64,000 nt of DNA from Geosporobacter ferrireducens. Its GTDB lineage: Bacteria > Bacillota > Clostridia > Peptostreptococcales > Thermotaleaceae. The DNA is taken from positions 3,637,416-3,701,415 of the forward strand of contig NZ_CP017269.1 of the NCBI RefSeq assembly GCF_001750685.1, written 5' to 3'. Below are positions 42,632 through 51,565 of the stretch, in pieces (the stretch's first letter is position 1; every line of letters starts with the position of its first letter). The notes beneath the pieces are model-generated. The model searched no databases. It worked only from the letters and a program-made list of their open reading frames with translations, and was not told the origin of the DNA. Made by a program: the position numbers and the translations under genes.

Positions 42632-43432
42632 ATGTATAAAATGGTTGCAGTAGATCTAGATGATACGCTTTTAGATAATGATTATCAAATATCCCGGCAA
42701 AATAGGGAAGCTATTGAAAAGTTGCTGCGTCAGAATATCATTGTAACGATTATATCTGGGAGAAGTTATGCTTCAATAAAAAGGTACGTGAATTTGCTAA
42801 ATCTCAAACATTTGTGTGGAAGTCTAAACGGGGCAAGCATTATCATGCCGGAGAATGATGAAATCGTGCATCAGATATCTATTCATCAGGATATCTGTCA
42901 TGAACTATTAAAGGAAATCGAACCTTCAGGGGTTCATATAAATTATTATCATAACAACAAGGTATTGTGCAGTAAGCGGACCGAACAAGCGGATGCCTAT
43001 ATGAACTTGACCAATATACAAATAGATTATGTGCCCTCCCTGAAAGAATACAGCTGTGAATTTGGAGCAGCAAAAATTCTTCTAATTGATGAAAATGAAA
43101 AGTTAGAACCTGTGAGACAAAATCTTTCTCTAAAATTTATTGAGAAACTAAACTTCTCCTACTCCAAACCTATATTTTTAGAGATCTTTAATAAGGATGT
43201 ATCAAAGGGAAGGGCACTGCAATATATCGCAGAGTACTACCAAATTAAACAGGAGGAGATCATCGCGATAGGGGATGGAGAGACAGATGCTTCTATGATC
43301 GAATATGCGGGAATGGGTATTGCTATGGAGAATGGCAGCCAAGCGGCCAAAGAAAGCGCTGACTATATTACCGCATCGAATCAGCAAAATGGTGTGGCGA
43401 AAGCTTTGGAAAAGTTTATTTTGAATAAATGA
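42632..43432 (+). CDS. Cof-type HAD-IIB phosphatase
   Basis: A 266-residue member of the Cof/YidA-like HAD hydrolases. Motif I MVAVDLDDTLLDNDYQIS carries the nucleophile DxD, motif II ISGRSY, and motif III/IV KDVSKGRALQYIAEYY with AIGDGETDASMIEYAGMGIA. The C2B cap lies between. Such enzymes remove phosphate from small sugar phosphates or related metabolites with low specificity. Its place inside the srl/aco cluster suggests it dephosphorylates an intermediate, or relieves sugar-phosphate stress; this is inferred. RBS AAAGGAGTCAATGCG. Confidence 0.85.
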   Translation: MYKMVAVDLDDTLLDNDYQISRQNREAIEKLLRQNIIVTIISGRSYASIKRYVNLLNLKHLCGSLNGASIIMPENDEIVHQISIHQDICHELLKEIEPSGVHINYYHNNKVLCSKRTEQADAYMNLTNIQIDYVPSLKEYSCEFGAAKILLIDENEKLEPVRQNLSLKFIEKLNFSYSKPIFLEIFNKDVSKGRALQYIAEYYQIKQEEIIAIGDGETDASMIEYAGMGIAMENGSQAAKESADYITASNQQNGVAKALEKFILNK

Positions 43433-43451
43433 GACAGAGAGGTGAAAAGAA

Positions 43452-44408
43452 ATGACTATCAATAAAACAATTTTAGAAACGATGTACAAGAAAATGTTTC
43501 ATGTAAGAAAATTTGAAGAGAAAGTGGCACATTTTTTTTCAATGGGAATGGTTCATGGAACGACTCACTTATATGTGGGAGAAGAGGCAACAGGAGTCGG
43601 AGCTTGCAGTGCCTTAGAAGATAAAGATTTGATTACGAGTACCCACAGGGGTCATGGTCATTGCATTGGAAAAGGTATTGATCTAAATAGAATGATGGCG
43701 GAACTATTAGGAAAAGCGACAGGTTATTGTAAAGGTAAGGGCGGTTCTATGCATATTGCAGATCTTTCCAGAGGCAATTTAGGGGCCAATGGTGTAGTGG
43801 GAGGCGGTATGCCGATTGCAGTAGGGGCTGGATTGACAGTCCAAATGAAAAAGCTGGATCAAGTAGTGGTATGTTTCTTTGGTGATGGTGCTGCCAATGA
43901 AGGCAGCTTTCATGAATCCCTAAATCTAGCCTCGGTCTGGAACCTGCCCATTATCTTTATTTGCGAAAACAATCTCTATGGTATGTCTGTACCTACATCG
44001 AAGTCAATGAAGATTCAGAATGTGGCCGATAGAGCAGCAGCTTATGGAATACCTGGCAAAATAATTGATGGGAATGATGTCATAGCAGTATACAATACGG
44101 TCATGGAAGCGAAGACGTACGTAAAGAAAAATGGTCCCATGCTGATTGAAGCGAAGACATACCGATGGATGGGCCATTCAAAAAGTGATGCCAATGTTTA
44201 TCGCAGCAGGGAAGAAATTGCCGCGTGGCGTGAAAGGTGTCCAATTCAAAGATTGAAGAAATATTTAACGGAGAATGGCATTTCTACAACAGGAGAATTA
44301 GATGCGATAGAAAAGCAAGCCACGGAGGAGATCGAACAGGCCGTAGAATTTGCACAAGCTAGCCCGTATCCATCGATAGATACAATCATGGAGGATGTTT
44401 ATGCGTAA
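43452..44408 (+). CDS. acoA: Acetoin dehydrogenase E1 component, alpha subunit
   Basis: A 318-residue thiamine-diphosphate-dependent E1 alpha chain. [14 protein letters not shown] and [20 protein letters not shown] are typical of the acetoin/pyruvate E1 group. The ThDP motif [20 protein letters not shown] through [11 protein letters not shown] fits GDG-X25-30-[19 protein letters not shown] carries the phosphorylation-loop equivalent. The short length and lack of an N-terminal extension favour the acetoin type over pyruvate E1; other 2-oxo-acid substrates cannot be excluded. RBS GAGAGGTGAAAAGA. It begins the four-gene aco-type block. Confidence 0.85.
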   Translation: MTINKTILETMYKKMFHVRKFEEKVAHFFSMGMVHGTTHLYVGEEATGVGACSALEDKDLITSTHRGHGHCIGKGIDLNRMMAELLGKATGYCKGKGGSMHIADLSRGNLGANGVVGGGMPIAVGAGLTVQMKKLDQVVVCFFGDGAANEGSFHESLNLASVWNLPIIFICENNLYGMSVPTSKSMKIQNVADRAAAYGIPGKIIDGNDVIAVYNTVMEAKTYVKKNGPMLIEAKTYRWMGHSKSDANVYRSREEIAAWRERCPIQRLKKYLTENGISTTGELDAIEKQATEEIEQAVEFAQASPYPSIDTIMEDVYA

Positions 44409-44421
44409 GGAGGAGAAGGTC

Positions 44422-45399
44422 ATGCGAGAAATAACCTATGCACAGGCAATTAATGAAGCCATGAGTGAGGAGATGAGAAAGGATGAGAATGTCTTTCTGA
44501 TGGGGGAAGATGTAGGCTTATACGGCGGAGCCTTTGGCGTTTCTGTCGGGATGATTCAAGAATTTGGAGAAGAACGGGTTAGAGATACACCTATTTCTGA
44601 AGCGGTGATTGCAGGTGCAGCTGCAGGTGCAGCTGTTACGGGTATGAGACCTGTTGCTGAAATTATGTTCAGTGATTTTATGACGATTTCGATGGATCAA
44701 TTGGTCAATCAAGCAGCGAAAATGCGATATATGTTTGGCGGAAAGGCAAAGGTACCCATGGTGATCAGGACTCCAGGAGGATCTGGGACAGGGGCCGCAG
44801 CTCAACACTCTCAAAGCTTAGAATCTTGGTTTTGTCATGTGCCTGGATTAAAAGTAGTAACGCCGTCAACTCCCTATGATGCAAAAGGACTTTTAAAAGC
44901 AGCAATACGGGATGAGAACCCGGTTGTATTTATTGAACAAAAACTTCTATATAGAAAAAAAGGATTTGTGCCGGAAGAAGATTATGTTGTTCCATTAGGA
45001 AAAGCAGAGGTAAAAAAAGAAGGCAGTGATTTGACCGTTATTACCTATGGCAGAATGGTTCCAACCTGTCTTGAAGTAGCAGAAGATTTGGAGAAGGATG
45101 GAATACAAGTGGAAGTGGTAGACCCGAGGACATTGCTTCCATTAGACAAGGAGACATTAATTCAATCGGTTAAGAAGACAGGAAGGCTGTTGGTTGTGCA
45201 TGAAGCAGTACAAACAGGGGGCTTTGGCGGAGAGATTGCAGCGGTGATTGCTGACAGTGAAGCTTTTTTCTATTTAGATGCACCGATCAAAAGGCTGGGA
45301 GGATTAGATGTACCGATTCCTTATTGTCCTGAGTTGGAGAAAAATGTGGTTCCTACCTATGAAACAATTAAAAGAGCTATTTTTGAATTGCTAGCATAA
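44422..45399 (+). CDS. acoB: Acetoin dehydrogenase E1 component, beta subunit
   Basis: A 325-residue E1 beta chain: [60 protein letters not shown] and [20 protein letters not shown], with the C-terminal transketolase domain ([20 protein letters not shown]). It forms the alpha2beta2 E1 with the preceding subunit. ATG 44422 follows AAGGAGGAGAAGGTC; a longer frame from 44395 overlaps acoA and is not needed. The RBS sits directly after the acoA stop codon, so the two are likely expressed in equal amounts. Confidence 0.88.
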   Translation: MREITYAQAINEAMSEEMRKDENVFLMGEDVGLYGGAFGVSVGMIQEFGEERVRDTPISEAVIAGAAAGAAVTGMRPVAEIMFSDFMTISMDQLVNQAAKMRYMFGGKAKVPMVIRTPGGSGTGAAAQHSQSLESWFCHVPGLKVVTPSTPYDAKGLLKAAIRDENPVVFIEQKLLYRKKGFVPEEDYVVPLGKAEVKKEGSDLTVITYGRMVPTCLEVAEDLEKDGIQVEVVDPRTLLPLDKETLIQSVKKTGRLLVVHEAVQTGGFGGEIAAVIADSEAFFYLDAPIKRLGGLDVPIPYCPELEKNVVPTYETIKRAIFELLA

Positions 45400-45411
45400 G
45401 GAGGGATTGAA

Positions 45412-46740
45412 TTGGCTGTAAGAATCATCATGCCAAAGGCAGGCATGGCTATGGAAGAAGGCACCATTGTAAAATGGTTAAAAAAAGAAGGCGAAAAAGT
45501 TGAAGTTGGCGAACCCCTCATTGAAATTCATACAGACAAAGTTAATATGGAAGTAGAGGCGCTGGTTTCTGGAACTCTTCTAAAAATCATAGGACAGGAA
45601 GGAGATGTGATTCCTGTAACAGAGACAATTGGTTACATTGGTCAGCCAGGAGAAAAAATAGAAGAAGATTTGGAAGGCAATAAGCCTGCAATAGGTGTTG
45701 AGTGGAAAGCGGAAAGCCATGAAGATATAACAGAAACCCGACAACATGAAAGGGTTGGCATGAACGGGAAAATAGCCGCAACGCCTTTGGCCAGGACCCT
45801 GGCCAAAGAAAGCAGAATTGATTTAAGTATGATAAAAGGAACCGGGAAAAGTGGAGAGATCAAAGCACGAGATATTTATTCTGCAAAAAACATAGAGGCT
45901 ACGCCTTTAGCTAAGAGAATTGCAGAAAAGAACCATATTGATCTTGAAAGAATACAAGGGAGCGGCTATAAAGGGAAGGTCAGAAAAGAAGATATTATTA
46001 TGGTTGAAACTACATCCAAAGCAGATGATCCACAAGCAATAAAAAGAGAGCAGATTATAGAAGCTGCTGAGAAAAAGCCTTTGACAGGTATCAGAAAGAT
46101 TATTGCAGAGCGGATGCTGGCTAGTCACTTGCTGGCACCGCCTGTTACACTAAATACGAAAGCTGATGTAACTGCCTTGGCTCTGCTTAAAGAACAGTTA
46201 AAGGTACAAACGTCTTTAAAGCTTTCATTCAATGATTTTATTATCAAAGCAGCAGCAAAGGCGCTGATAGCCTATCCGAATGTTAATGTTAGTTTGGACG
46301 GTGAGGAAATCCTGTTAAGGAAAAACATTAACATCGGTATGGCTGTTGCATTAGAAGAGGGATTGATTGTGCCTGTGATTAAAGATGCGGATCGGCTTAC
46401 ACTTAGAGATTTGGCAGAAAAGACAAAGGAACTGGCACAGAAAGGACGTGAAGGCAAATTATTACCTGGCGAAGTAGAAAATGGAAGCTTTACTGTCAGC
46501 AATTTAGGTATGTACGATATATTATCCTTCACACCAATTATTAACCAGCCTGAAAGTGCAATTTTAGGGGTGTGTGCCATTGATGAAGAATTAAAAATGA
46601 TTGACGGGAAAATCGAAAATAGAAAGATGATGGGACTAAGCTTGACTGTAGACCATCGTCTGATAGATGGAGCACAGGGTGCAATTTTCCTAAAGCATAT
46701 TAAAACACTTTTAGAAAATCCTTTGGAGATATTGGTATAG
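45412..46740 (+). CDS. acoC: Dihydrolipoamide acyltransferase (E2) of the acetoin-type complex
   Basis: A 442-residue E2. Lipoyl domain at 1-78 with the attachment lysine near 43 (IEIHTDKVNMEVEAL). Two successive E3/E1-binding motifs follow: ATPLARTLAKESRIDLSMIK (about 122-158) and ATPLAKRIAEKNHIDLERIQ (about 163-198), an apparent duplication. The catalytic domain (about 220-442) has GIRKIIAERMLASHLLAPPV and the active-site TVDHRLIDGAQGA with His near 415. Start TTG 45412, with AAGGAGGGATTGAA before it. It carries the acyl group from E1 to CoA; no lipoate ligase gene is nearby. Confidence 0.88.
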   Translation: MAVRIIMPKAGMAMEEGTIVKWLKKEGEKVEVGEPLIEIHTDKVNMEVEALVSGTLLKIIGQEGDVIPVTETIGYIGQPGEKIEEDLEGNKPAIGVEWKAESHEDITETRQHERVGMNGKIAATPLARTLAKESRIDLSMIKGTGKSGEIKARDIYSAKNIEATPLAKRIAEKNHIDLERIQGSGYKGKVRKEDIIMVETTSKADDPQAIKREQIIEAAEKKPLTGIRKIIAERMLASHLLAPPVTLNTKADVTALALLKEQLKVQTSLKLSFNDFIIKAAAKALIAYPNVNVSLDGEEILLRKNINIGMAVALEEGLIVPVIKDADRLTLRDLAEKTKELAQKGREGKLLPGEVENGSFTVSNLGMYDILSFTPIINQPESAILGVCAIDEELKMIDGKIENRKMMGLSLTVDHRLIDGAQGAIFLKHIKTLLENPLEILV

Positions 46741-46774
46741 TGTTTAGCGTAAATCTGTAAAAAGGAGTGGAGAC

Positions 46775-48196
46775 ATGGCAACCAAGGAAATCATGCCACA
46801 GGCTGATAGGACGATGGAATATGAGGCCTTTGATGTTGTTGTAATCGGCGGTGGGCCAGCTGGATATGTAGCAGCTATTAAAGTTGCCCAGTTGGGAGGA
46901 AAAGCAGCCTTAGTCGAGCAGGATACGGTGGGAGGAACCTGTTTAAACCGAGGATGTATCCCTACGAAAACTTACCTAAAAAATGCAGAACTTATTGAAT
47001 ACATTCAACAAGCAGCCAGACGGGGAATTATAATTGAAAATCCAGCTATCTGCGTGGATATGGAGAAGGTAGTAGAAAATAAAAATGATGTGGTAACTAC
47101 GCTAACAACTGGTGTAGAAGGCTTGCTCAAGGCCTATGGGGTGAAACTCTATAAAGGTACCGGACGAATTGCAAAAAACAAAGAGGTTTTGGTAGATGAA
47201 AAAAAGCTGCTAAAAGGAAAAAAGATTATTTTAGCCGCCGGATCAAAACCAGCAGTACTTGAAACATTGCAAAAAGAAGAGATATCTGTACTAGACAGTG
47301 ATAAGATTTTAGACCTTAAAGAAATTCCGAAGCAACTAGCGATTATTGGCGGCGGTGTCATCGGTGTAGAAATAGCCATGATATTTCGTGCCTATGGCAG
47401 CAAGGTTACAATCTTAGAAATGGCAGATAGAATTCTCCCAAGGATGGATAAAGACCTATCTGCTGTTCTTATGAAGGTGTTTAAGAAAAAGGGAATCAGG
47501 GTGATTACGGCTGTTAAAGTTGAAGATGTCCAAAAAGAAGGAAATATGACAGTTTTAAATCTCGGAGAAAAAGGAACGCTGGAAGCTACCCATATTCTGG
47601 CTGCTGTGGGAAGAACACCGAATTTAGAGGCGATTAAGGACCTCGGGTTAGCGGTTAAAAATGGAATGATTCAAGTAGATGATTACATGGAAACCAGTGA
47701 AGCCGGAATCTACGCACCGGGCGATGTAAACGGAAGAAGCCAGCTTGCCCATGCGGCTTTTAAAATGGGAGAGATAGCAGCTGCCAATGCACTGGGGCAT
47801 AAAGAAAAGATCAAGCTGGATATAGTGCCTAACTGTGTTTATACTACTCCAGAGATTGGAACAGTGGGATTAACAGAGGAGGAAGCCGCTAAACGCTATG
47901 ACATCAGTGTGGGGAAGTTCTTTTTTCGAGCAAATGGAAGGGCGTTGGCCTCGGGGGAAAAGATCGGGTTTGTAAAGGTAATTGCAGATAGCGTTTATGG
48001 AGAGATTTTAGGTGTACATATCATTGGACCAGGGGCAGCGGAAATGATCAATGAGGCCGCGGCCCTAATGGATATGCAGATTACCGTATATGAAGCCTCT
48101 AAAATTATTCATGGGCATCCGACTTTCTCGGAAGCATTTATGGAAGCCTGTGCAGATTGTATTGGTCAATCAATTCATCTAATTCCTAAAGGATAA
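46775..48196 (+). CDS. acoL: Dihydrolipoamide dehydrogenase (E3)
   Basis: A 473-residue FAD/NAD disulfide oxidoreductase that reoxidises the lipoyl group of E2. FAD site FDVVVIGGGPAGYVAAIKVA, redox-active disulfide GGTCLNRGCIPTK (Cys about 56 and 61), NAD site QLAIIGGGVIGVEIAMIF, and the C-terminal HGHPTFSEAF with the catalytic His. The first 18 residues (MATKEIMPQADRTMEYEA) extend beyond the usual start, and there is no N-terminal lipoyl domain. RBS AAAGGAGTGGAGAC. It is the last enzyme of the complex, followed at once by HPr. Confidence 0.92.
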   Translation: MATKEIMPQADRTMEYEAFDVVVIGGGPAGYVAAIKVAQLGGKAALVEQDTVGGTCLNRGCIPTKTYLKNAELIEYIQQAARRGIIIENPAICVDMEKVVENKNDVVTTLTTGVEGLLKAYGVKLYKGTGRIAKNKEVLVDEKKLLKGKKIILAAGSKPAVLETLQKEEISVLDSDKILDLKEIPKQLAIIGGGVIGVEIAMIFRAYGSKVTILEMADRILPRMDKDLSAVLMKVFKKKGIRVITAVKVEDVQKEGNMTVLNLGEKGTLEATHILAAVGRTPNLEAIKDLGLAVKNGMIQVDDYMETSEAGIYAPGDVNGRSQLAHAAFKMGEIAAANALGHKEKIKLDIVPNCVYTTPEIGTVGLTEEEAAKRYDISVGKFFFRANGRALASGEKIGFVKVIADSVYGEILGVHIIGPGAAEMINEAAALMDMQITVYEASKIIHGHPTFSEAFMEACADCIGQSIHLIPKG

Positions 48197-48220
48197 GATA
48201 TGATGAAAGGGGGAAGGCTG

Positions 48221-48484
48221 GTGTACAGTAAAACAGTTAGAATTACAAATAAAACAGGATTGCATGCTAGACCGGCATCAGAATTTACGAAAAAAGCATC
48301 CAGTTTTAGTGCGGATATAACGATTACTTTTAAAGAAAGAAAGATAAATGGAAAAAGTATTGTAGGGTTGCTGTCTGCAGGAATTACATGTGGTAGTGAT
48401 ATTCTCATATCAGCGCAGGGAGAAGATGAACAACTGGCAGTAGAATCTATGGTAGCATTAATCCAAACAAATTTTGGTGAATAA
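48221..48484 (+). CDS. ptsH: Phosphocarrier protein HPr
   Basis: An 87-residue HPr when started at GTG 48221 (RBS AAAGGGGGAAGG, 3-9 bases upstream), which is the canonical length. VRITNKTGLHARPASEFTKK places the phosphoryl-accepting His at 15. KINGKSIVGLLSAGI places Ser at 46, the target of HPr kinase, so it is not a Crh-like variant. It would transfer phosphate from enzyme I to SrlB and act with CcpA after phosphorylation by HprK, whose gene lies at the other end of the cluster. No ptsI gene is adjacent. A longer start at 48200 would add seven residues and is less likely. Confidence 0.92.
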   Translation: MYSKTVRITNKTGLHARPASEFTKKASSFSADITITFKERKINGKSIVGLLSAGITCGSDILISAQGEDEQLAVESMVALIQTNFGE

Positions 48485-48508
48485 GAAATCTAAGTATGGA
48501 GGATAGGG

Positions 48509-48543
48509 GTATTGCTGTAGAAAGGAGATTTCTATGGCAATAC
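48509..48543 (+). promoter_or_regulatory. Hairpin exposing an RBS in its loop
   Basis: GTATTGCTGTAGAAA (48509-48523) and TTTCTATGGCAATAC (48529-48543) pair with a two-base internal mismatch; the 5-base loop is GGAGA, the Shine-Dalgarno of the following micro-ORF, whose ATG lies in the 3' arm. Confidence 0.55.
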
Positions 48544-48599
48544 TTCTTTATAAAAGAAAACAAAAGGAGAAGAATAAAATAAAACAACTATTCAAATAG
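48534..48599 (+). CDS. Micro-ORF, 21 residues, basic
   Basis: ATG 48534 with AAAGGAG 6 bases upstream encodes MAILLYKRKQKEKNKIKQLF and K before TAG 48597-48599. Eight of 21 residues are lysine or arginine, with a short hydrophobic start. The start codon and SD sit in a hairpin (48509-48543). It could be a regulatory leader peptide, a small basic protein, or chance; the good RBS is the main support. The 95 bases after it (48600-48693) are AT-rich with no other feature. Confidence 0.35.
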   Translation: MAILLYKRKQKEKNKIKQLFK

Positions 48600-48693
48600 T
48601 AGAATATATAATATGATGTTATTATAAATACCAATGGTTTTTCATATATTATTTTAAGAATTGTGTATATACTCAAATGAATGGGGTGTTTCT

Positions 48694-49026
48694 ATGAATA
48701 TTACAAAAATGCAAGCAGATCTTTATTGCATAAACTGTAATAAAAATACCCTCCATGAGGTGGTGTATCTTGGAGAAAACATCGAGAAAATTTCCTGTAT
48801 CGAATGTGAAACCTCTTTGGAAATTGATGAAAAGCTGGTACTTTCTAATTATGCAGCAGATGTTTTGGGAAGAGTCACCAGTAAACCGGAACGGATGAGC
48901 AAAGAAATGCGTGATGATCTGTCAAAGTTCCTATGTTCTATTCCTTTTCGAGTTGTTACCAAGCCTTATCGTATGATAAAGGAATTCAAGATTCTAAAGG
49001 ATATGACAGGAGAAAGAAAGGAATAA
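48694..49026 (+). CDS. Zinc-ribbon protein of unknown function
   Basis: A 110-residue protein. The N-terminal half holds a treble-clef or zinc-ribbon pattern, ADLYCINCNKNTLHEVVYLG then ISCIECETSLEI, giving Cys-X2-Cys...Cys-X2-Cys. The C-terminal half is helical and basic (RVTSKPERMSKEMRDDLSKF, RVVTKPYRMIKEFKIL). I recall similar proteins in Bacillus and clostridia annotated only as 'bh protein' or hypothetical. It is just upstream of ispF. ATG 48694 follows GGGGTG by 7 bases. A role in nucleic acid or protein binding is possible from the zinc site, but unproven. Confidence 0.65.
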   Translation: MNITKMQADLYCINCNKNTLHEVVYLGENIEKISCIECETSLEIDEKLVLSNYAADVLGRVTSKPERMSKEMRDDLSKFLCSIPFRVVTKPYRMIKEFKILKDMTGERKE

Positions 49027-49076
49027 GTCATACGGAAAAAAGCAGCACCTAAGATAAGATGACAGGGAGGATCAGT

Positions 49077-49577
49077 ATGATAAGAGTGGGAAGCGGTTTT
49101 GATGTACATCAATTGGTAGAGGGAAGAAAACTGATTTTAGGCGGTGTCGAAATTCCATTTGAAAAGGGACTATTGGGTCATTCTGATGCGGATGTGCTGC
49201 TGCACGCTATTAAAGATGCACTGTTAGGGGCAGCAGCTTTAGGTGATATTGGACGTCATTTTCCAGATAGTGATGAAAGCTATCGTGGTATTTCCAGTAT
49301 GAAGTTATTGCAAGAGGTTAAAGTTAAATTAAAAGAAAAAGGATATGGTGTAAATAATGTGGACGCCACCATTATTGCACAAGCACCTAAAATGGCTCCT
49401 TACATCGAAACCATGCGTGAAAAAATTGCAGGAACATTGGAAATTCCCCTGGATAATATCAATATTAAGGCAACGACTACAGAAAAATTAGGTTTTACAG
49501 GCAGGGGCGAGGGGATTGCAGCCCAGGCTGTAGTAACGATCTTTTCGCAGGAAGTATTGATGAAGAATGCAATTTAG
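49077..49577 (+). CDS. ispF: 2-C-methyl-D-erythritol 2,4-cyclodiphosphate synthase
   Basis: A 166-residue enzyme of the non-mevalonate pathway that cyclises CDP-ME 2-phosphate. The metal site [12 protein letters not shown] (Asp and His) and [33 protein letters not shown] and the C-terminal [20 protein letters not shown] are complete. ATG 49077 follows GGGAGGATCAGT; an earlier in-frame codon at 49059 is not needed. It belongs to the same pathway as ispD, from which it is separated by the srl/aco insertion. Confidence 0.96.
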   Translation: MIRVGSGFDVHQLVEGRKLILGGVEIPFEKGLLGHSDADVLLHAIKDALLGAAALGDIGRHFPDSDESYRGISSMKLLQEVKVKLKEKGYGVNNVDATIIAQAPKMAPYIETMREKIAGTLEIPLDNINIKATTTEKLGFTGRGEGIAAQAVVTIFSQEVLMKNAI

Positions 49578-49579
49578 CG

Positions 49580-49608
49580 TTGACAATCTCAAATGAATTG
49601 GTTAATAT
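49580..49608 (+). promoter_or_regulatory. Sigma-A promoter of the proS T-box transcript
   Basis: TTGACA (49580-49585), 17-base spacer, TAATAT (49603-49608), directly after the ispF stop. Confidence 0.75.
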
Positions 49609-49636
49609 ATACTTAAATTTAAAACATTAAAAACAA

Positions 49637-49878
49637 AGATGGGGAATAGTAGAAGGTTAGCACTTTGTAGAGATCAGAATCCTCTGGCTGAAAGATTCTG
49701 TAGGAGCAGCTTTACGAACCCGCCCCGGAGTTTGGGACTGAAAACAGTAAGTCTTAACGGCCTCGGTCCGTTACAGCCGAATCAAGAGAGTCTCCTAAAG
49801 GAGATTAATTAGAGTGGTACCGCGGAAAATCAACCTTTCGTCTCTACAACAGCAGTGGAGAAGAGAGGTTTTTGTTTT
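49637..49878 (+). ncRNA. T-box leader, proline (specifier CCC)
   Basis: The specifier loop reads ACGAACCCGCC with the Pro codon CCC at 49719-49721. The T-box core GAGTGGTACCGCGG starts at 49812. The terminator stem AACCTTTCGTCTCT...AGAGAGGTT plus TTTTGTTTT ends the leader at about 49878. Uncharged tRNA-Pro should favour read-through into proS. Confidence 0.92.
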
Positions 49879-49952
49879 GTACGCTTCTGCGGCAGTTGAA
49901 TACATTTTCGAGCATATGCTTAACCTACATATAATGAGAAAGGAGAAAGATT

Positions 49953-51395
49953 ATGGCAAAAAAAGAAAAGGAATTTGTTCAGGATATTACTCCCATGGAA
50001 GTAGATTTTCCACAGTGGTATACCGATGTGATTTTAAAGACAGATTTAGTTGATTATTCACCGGTAAGAGGATTTATGGTGATTAAACCTTATGGTTATG
50101 CCATCTGGGAGAATATCCAGAAATACATGGATAAACGATTTAAGGATACCGGTCACAAAAACTGTTACTTTCCACTCCTCATTCCTGAGAGTCTTTTGAA
50201 AAAGGAAGAAGAGCATGTGGAGGGATTTGCACCGGAAGTGGCATGGGTTACCCATGGTGGAAAAGAAGAACTGCCAGAAAGACTATGTGTTCGACCAACA
50301 TCGGAAACGATTATTTGCTCAATGTATGCAAAGTGGTTAAAGTCCTATAGAGAGCTTCCTTATCTATATAATCAATGGTGCAGTGTGGTAAGATGGGAAA
50401 AAACCACAAGACCTTTCTTAAGAACCTCTGAGTTCCTATGGCAGGAAGGTCATACGCTGCATGAAACCTATGATGAAGCGCAGGCAGAGACCTTACAAAT
50501 GCTGCAGATCTATAAAGAAACAGCGGAAAATCTGATGGCTATTCCAGTGGTTACCGGAAGAAAAAGCGACAAGGAAAAATTTGCCGGTGCCTATGCGACC
50601 TATACGATGGAAGCACTGATGCATGATGGAAAAGCTTTGCAGGCTGGAACATCCCATAATCTTGGGCAGCATTTTACAAAGGCATTTGAGATTACATTTT
50701 TAGACAGAAACGGAGAAATTCAGAACCCATATCATACTTCCTGGGGTGTTTCTACAAGACTCATTGGCGGGATCATCATGGTGCATGGAGACAACCGCGG
50801 ACTGGTACTGCCCCCAAGGGTAGCACCGATCCAAGTAGTTATGATTCCAATTGCGCAACATAAAGAAGGCGTACTAGATAAGGTTTATGAGTTGAAGAAA
50901 GCACTAGGAGATGAAATCCGTATAGAGATTGATGACAGTGAGAATTATTCACCGGGTTGGAAGTTTAATGAGTGGGAAATGAAGGGTGTACCGATTCGAA
51001 TTGAAGTAGGGCCAAGGGACATCGAAAATAATCAGGTAGTCATTTTCCGAAGAGATACATTGGAAAAGCAACCTGTTTCCATGGATGGATTAAAGGAAAC
51101 CGTGGAAAAGCTGTTGGATGATATTCACGAGGGATTATTAGAAAAGGCAAGAAAACTAAGAGACGAAAAAACATACTATATTACAGATTTTGAAGACCTT
51201 GTAAAGAAAATGGAAACATCTCCAGGCTTTGCTAAGGGAATGTGGTGCGGCAGCCGGGAATGTGAAGACAACATTAAGGCAAAAACCAGTGCAACCATTC
51301 GATGCATTCCTTTTGAGCAGGAGGATTTGGGAGATAAATGCCATTTCTGTGGCAAAGAAGCGAAACATATGGTATATGTAGCGAAAGCATACTAA
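49953..51395 (+). CDS. proS: Prolyl-tRNA synthetase, short (archaeal/eukaryal-like) type
   Basis: A 480-residue class II synthetase lacking the long bacterial editing insertion. Motif 2 [21 protein letters not shown] and motif 3 [19 protein letters not shown] are present. [15 protein letters not shown] and the [15 protein letters not shown] proline pocket fit. The C-terminal zinc-like domain has cysteines in [12 protein letters not shown] and DKCHFCGK and ends in a tyrosine, typical of the ProS type 3 group used by clostridia. The T-box proves the tRNA. RBS GAGAAAGGAGAAAGATT. It is monocistronic. Confidence 0.96.
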   Translation: MAKKEKEFVQDITPMEVDFPQWYTDVILKTDLVDYSPVRGFMVIKPYGYAIWENIQKYMDKRFKDTGHKNCYFPLLIPESLLKKEEEHVEGFAPEVAWVTHGGKEELPERLCVRPTSETIICSMYAKWLKSYRELPYLYNQWCSVVRWEKTTRPFLRTSEFLWQEGHTLHETYDEAQAETLQMLQIYKETAENLMAIPVVTGRKSDKEKFAGAYATYTMEALMHDGKALQAGTSHNLGQHFTKAFEITFLDRNGEIQNPYHTSWGVSTRLIGGIIMVHGDNRGLVLPPRVAPIQVVMIPIAQHKEGVLDKVYELKKALGDEIRIEIDDSENYSPGWKFNEWEMKGVPIRIEVGPRDIENNQVVIFRRDTLEKQPVSMDGLKETVEKLLDDIHEGLLEKARKLRDEKTYYITDFEDLVKKMETSPGFAKGMWCGSRECEDNIKAKTSATIRCIPFEQEDLGDKCHFCGKEAKHMVYVAKAY

Positions 51396-51397
51396 TC

Positions 51398-51433
51398 AAA
51401 CAAGACAGCGAGAGATCGCTGTCTTGTTTTTCC
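51398..51433 (+). terminator. Terminator after proS
   Basis: AAACAAGACAGCGA-GAGA-TCGCTGTCTTGTTT followed by TTCCCC; a perfect 14-bp stem. Confidence 0.92.
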
Positions 51434-51454
51434 CCTAAGCATGTGACAAATTTC

Positions 51455-51483
51455 TTGATTGGAAATTTTTTTTGGGGTATAAT
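51455..51483 (+). promoter_or_regulatory. Sigma-A promoter of gltX
   Basis: TTGATT (51455-51460), 17-base spacer, TATAAT (51478-51483); about 75 bases of leader follow. Confidence 0.78.
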
Positions 51484-51565
51484 AAGCTAATATACTGGAG
51501 ATAGTTGAAAAAACAATGTTAATTTAAGATAAACGGATTTACATTGGCTATAGGGAGGTATGTAC

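Noticed and set aside
46775..48196. acoL as the E3 of a pyruvate dehydrogenase rather than an acetoin complex
   Set aside because: It cannot be excluded, but short E1 alpha/beta chains and the operon layout fit the acetoin type better; the E3 itself is not diagnostic.
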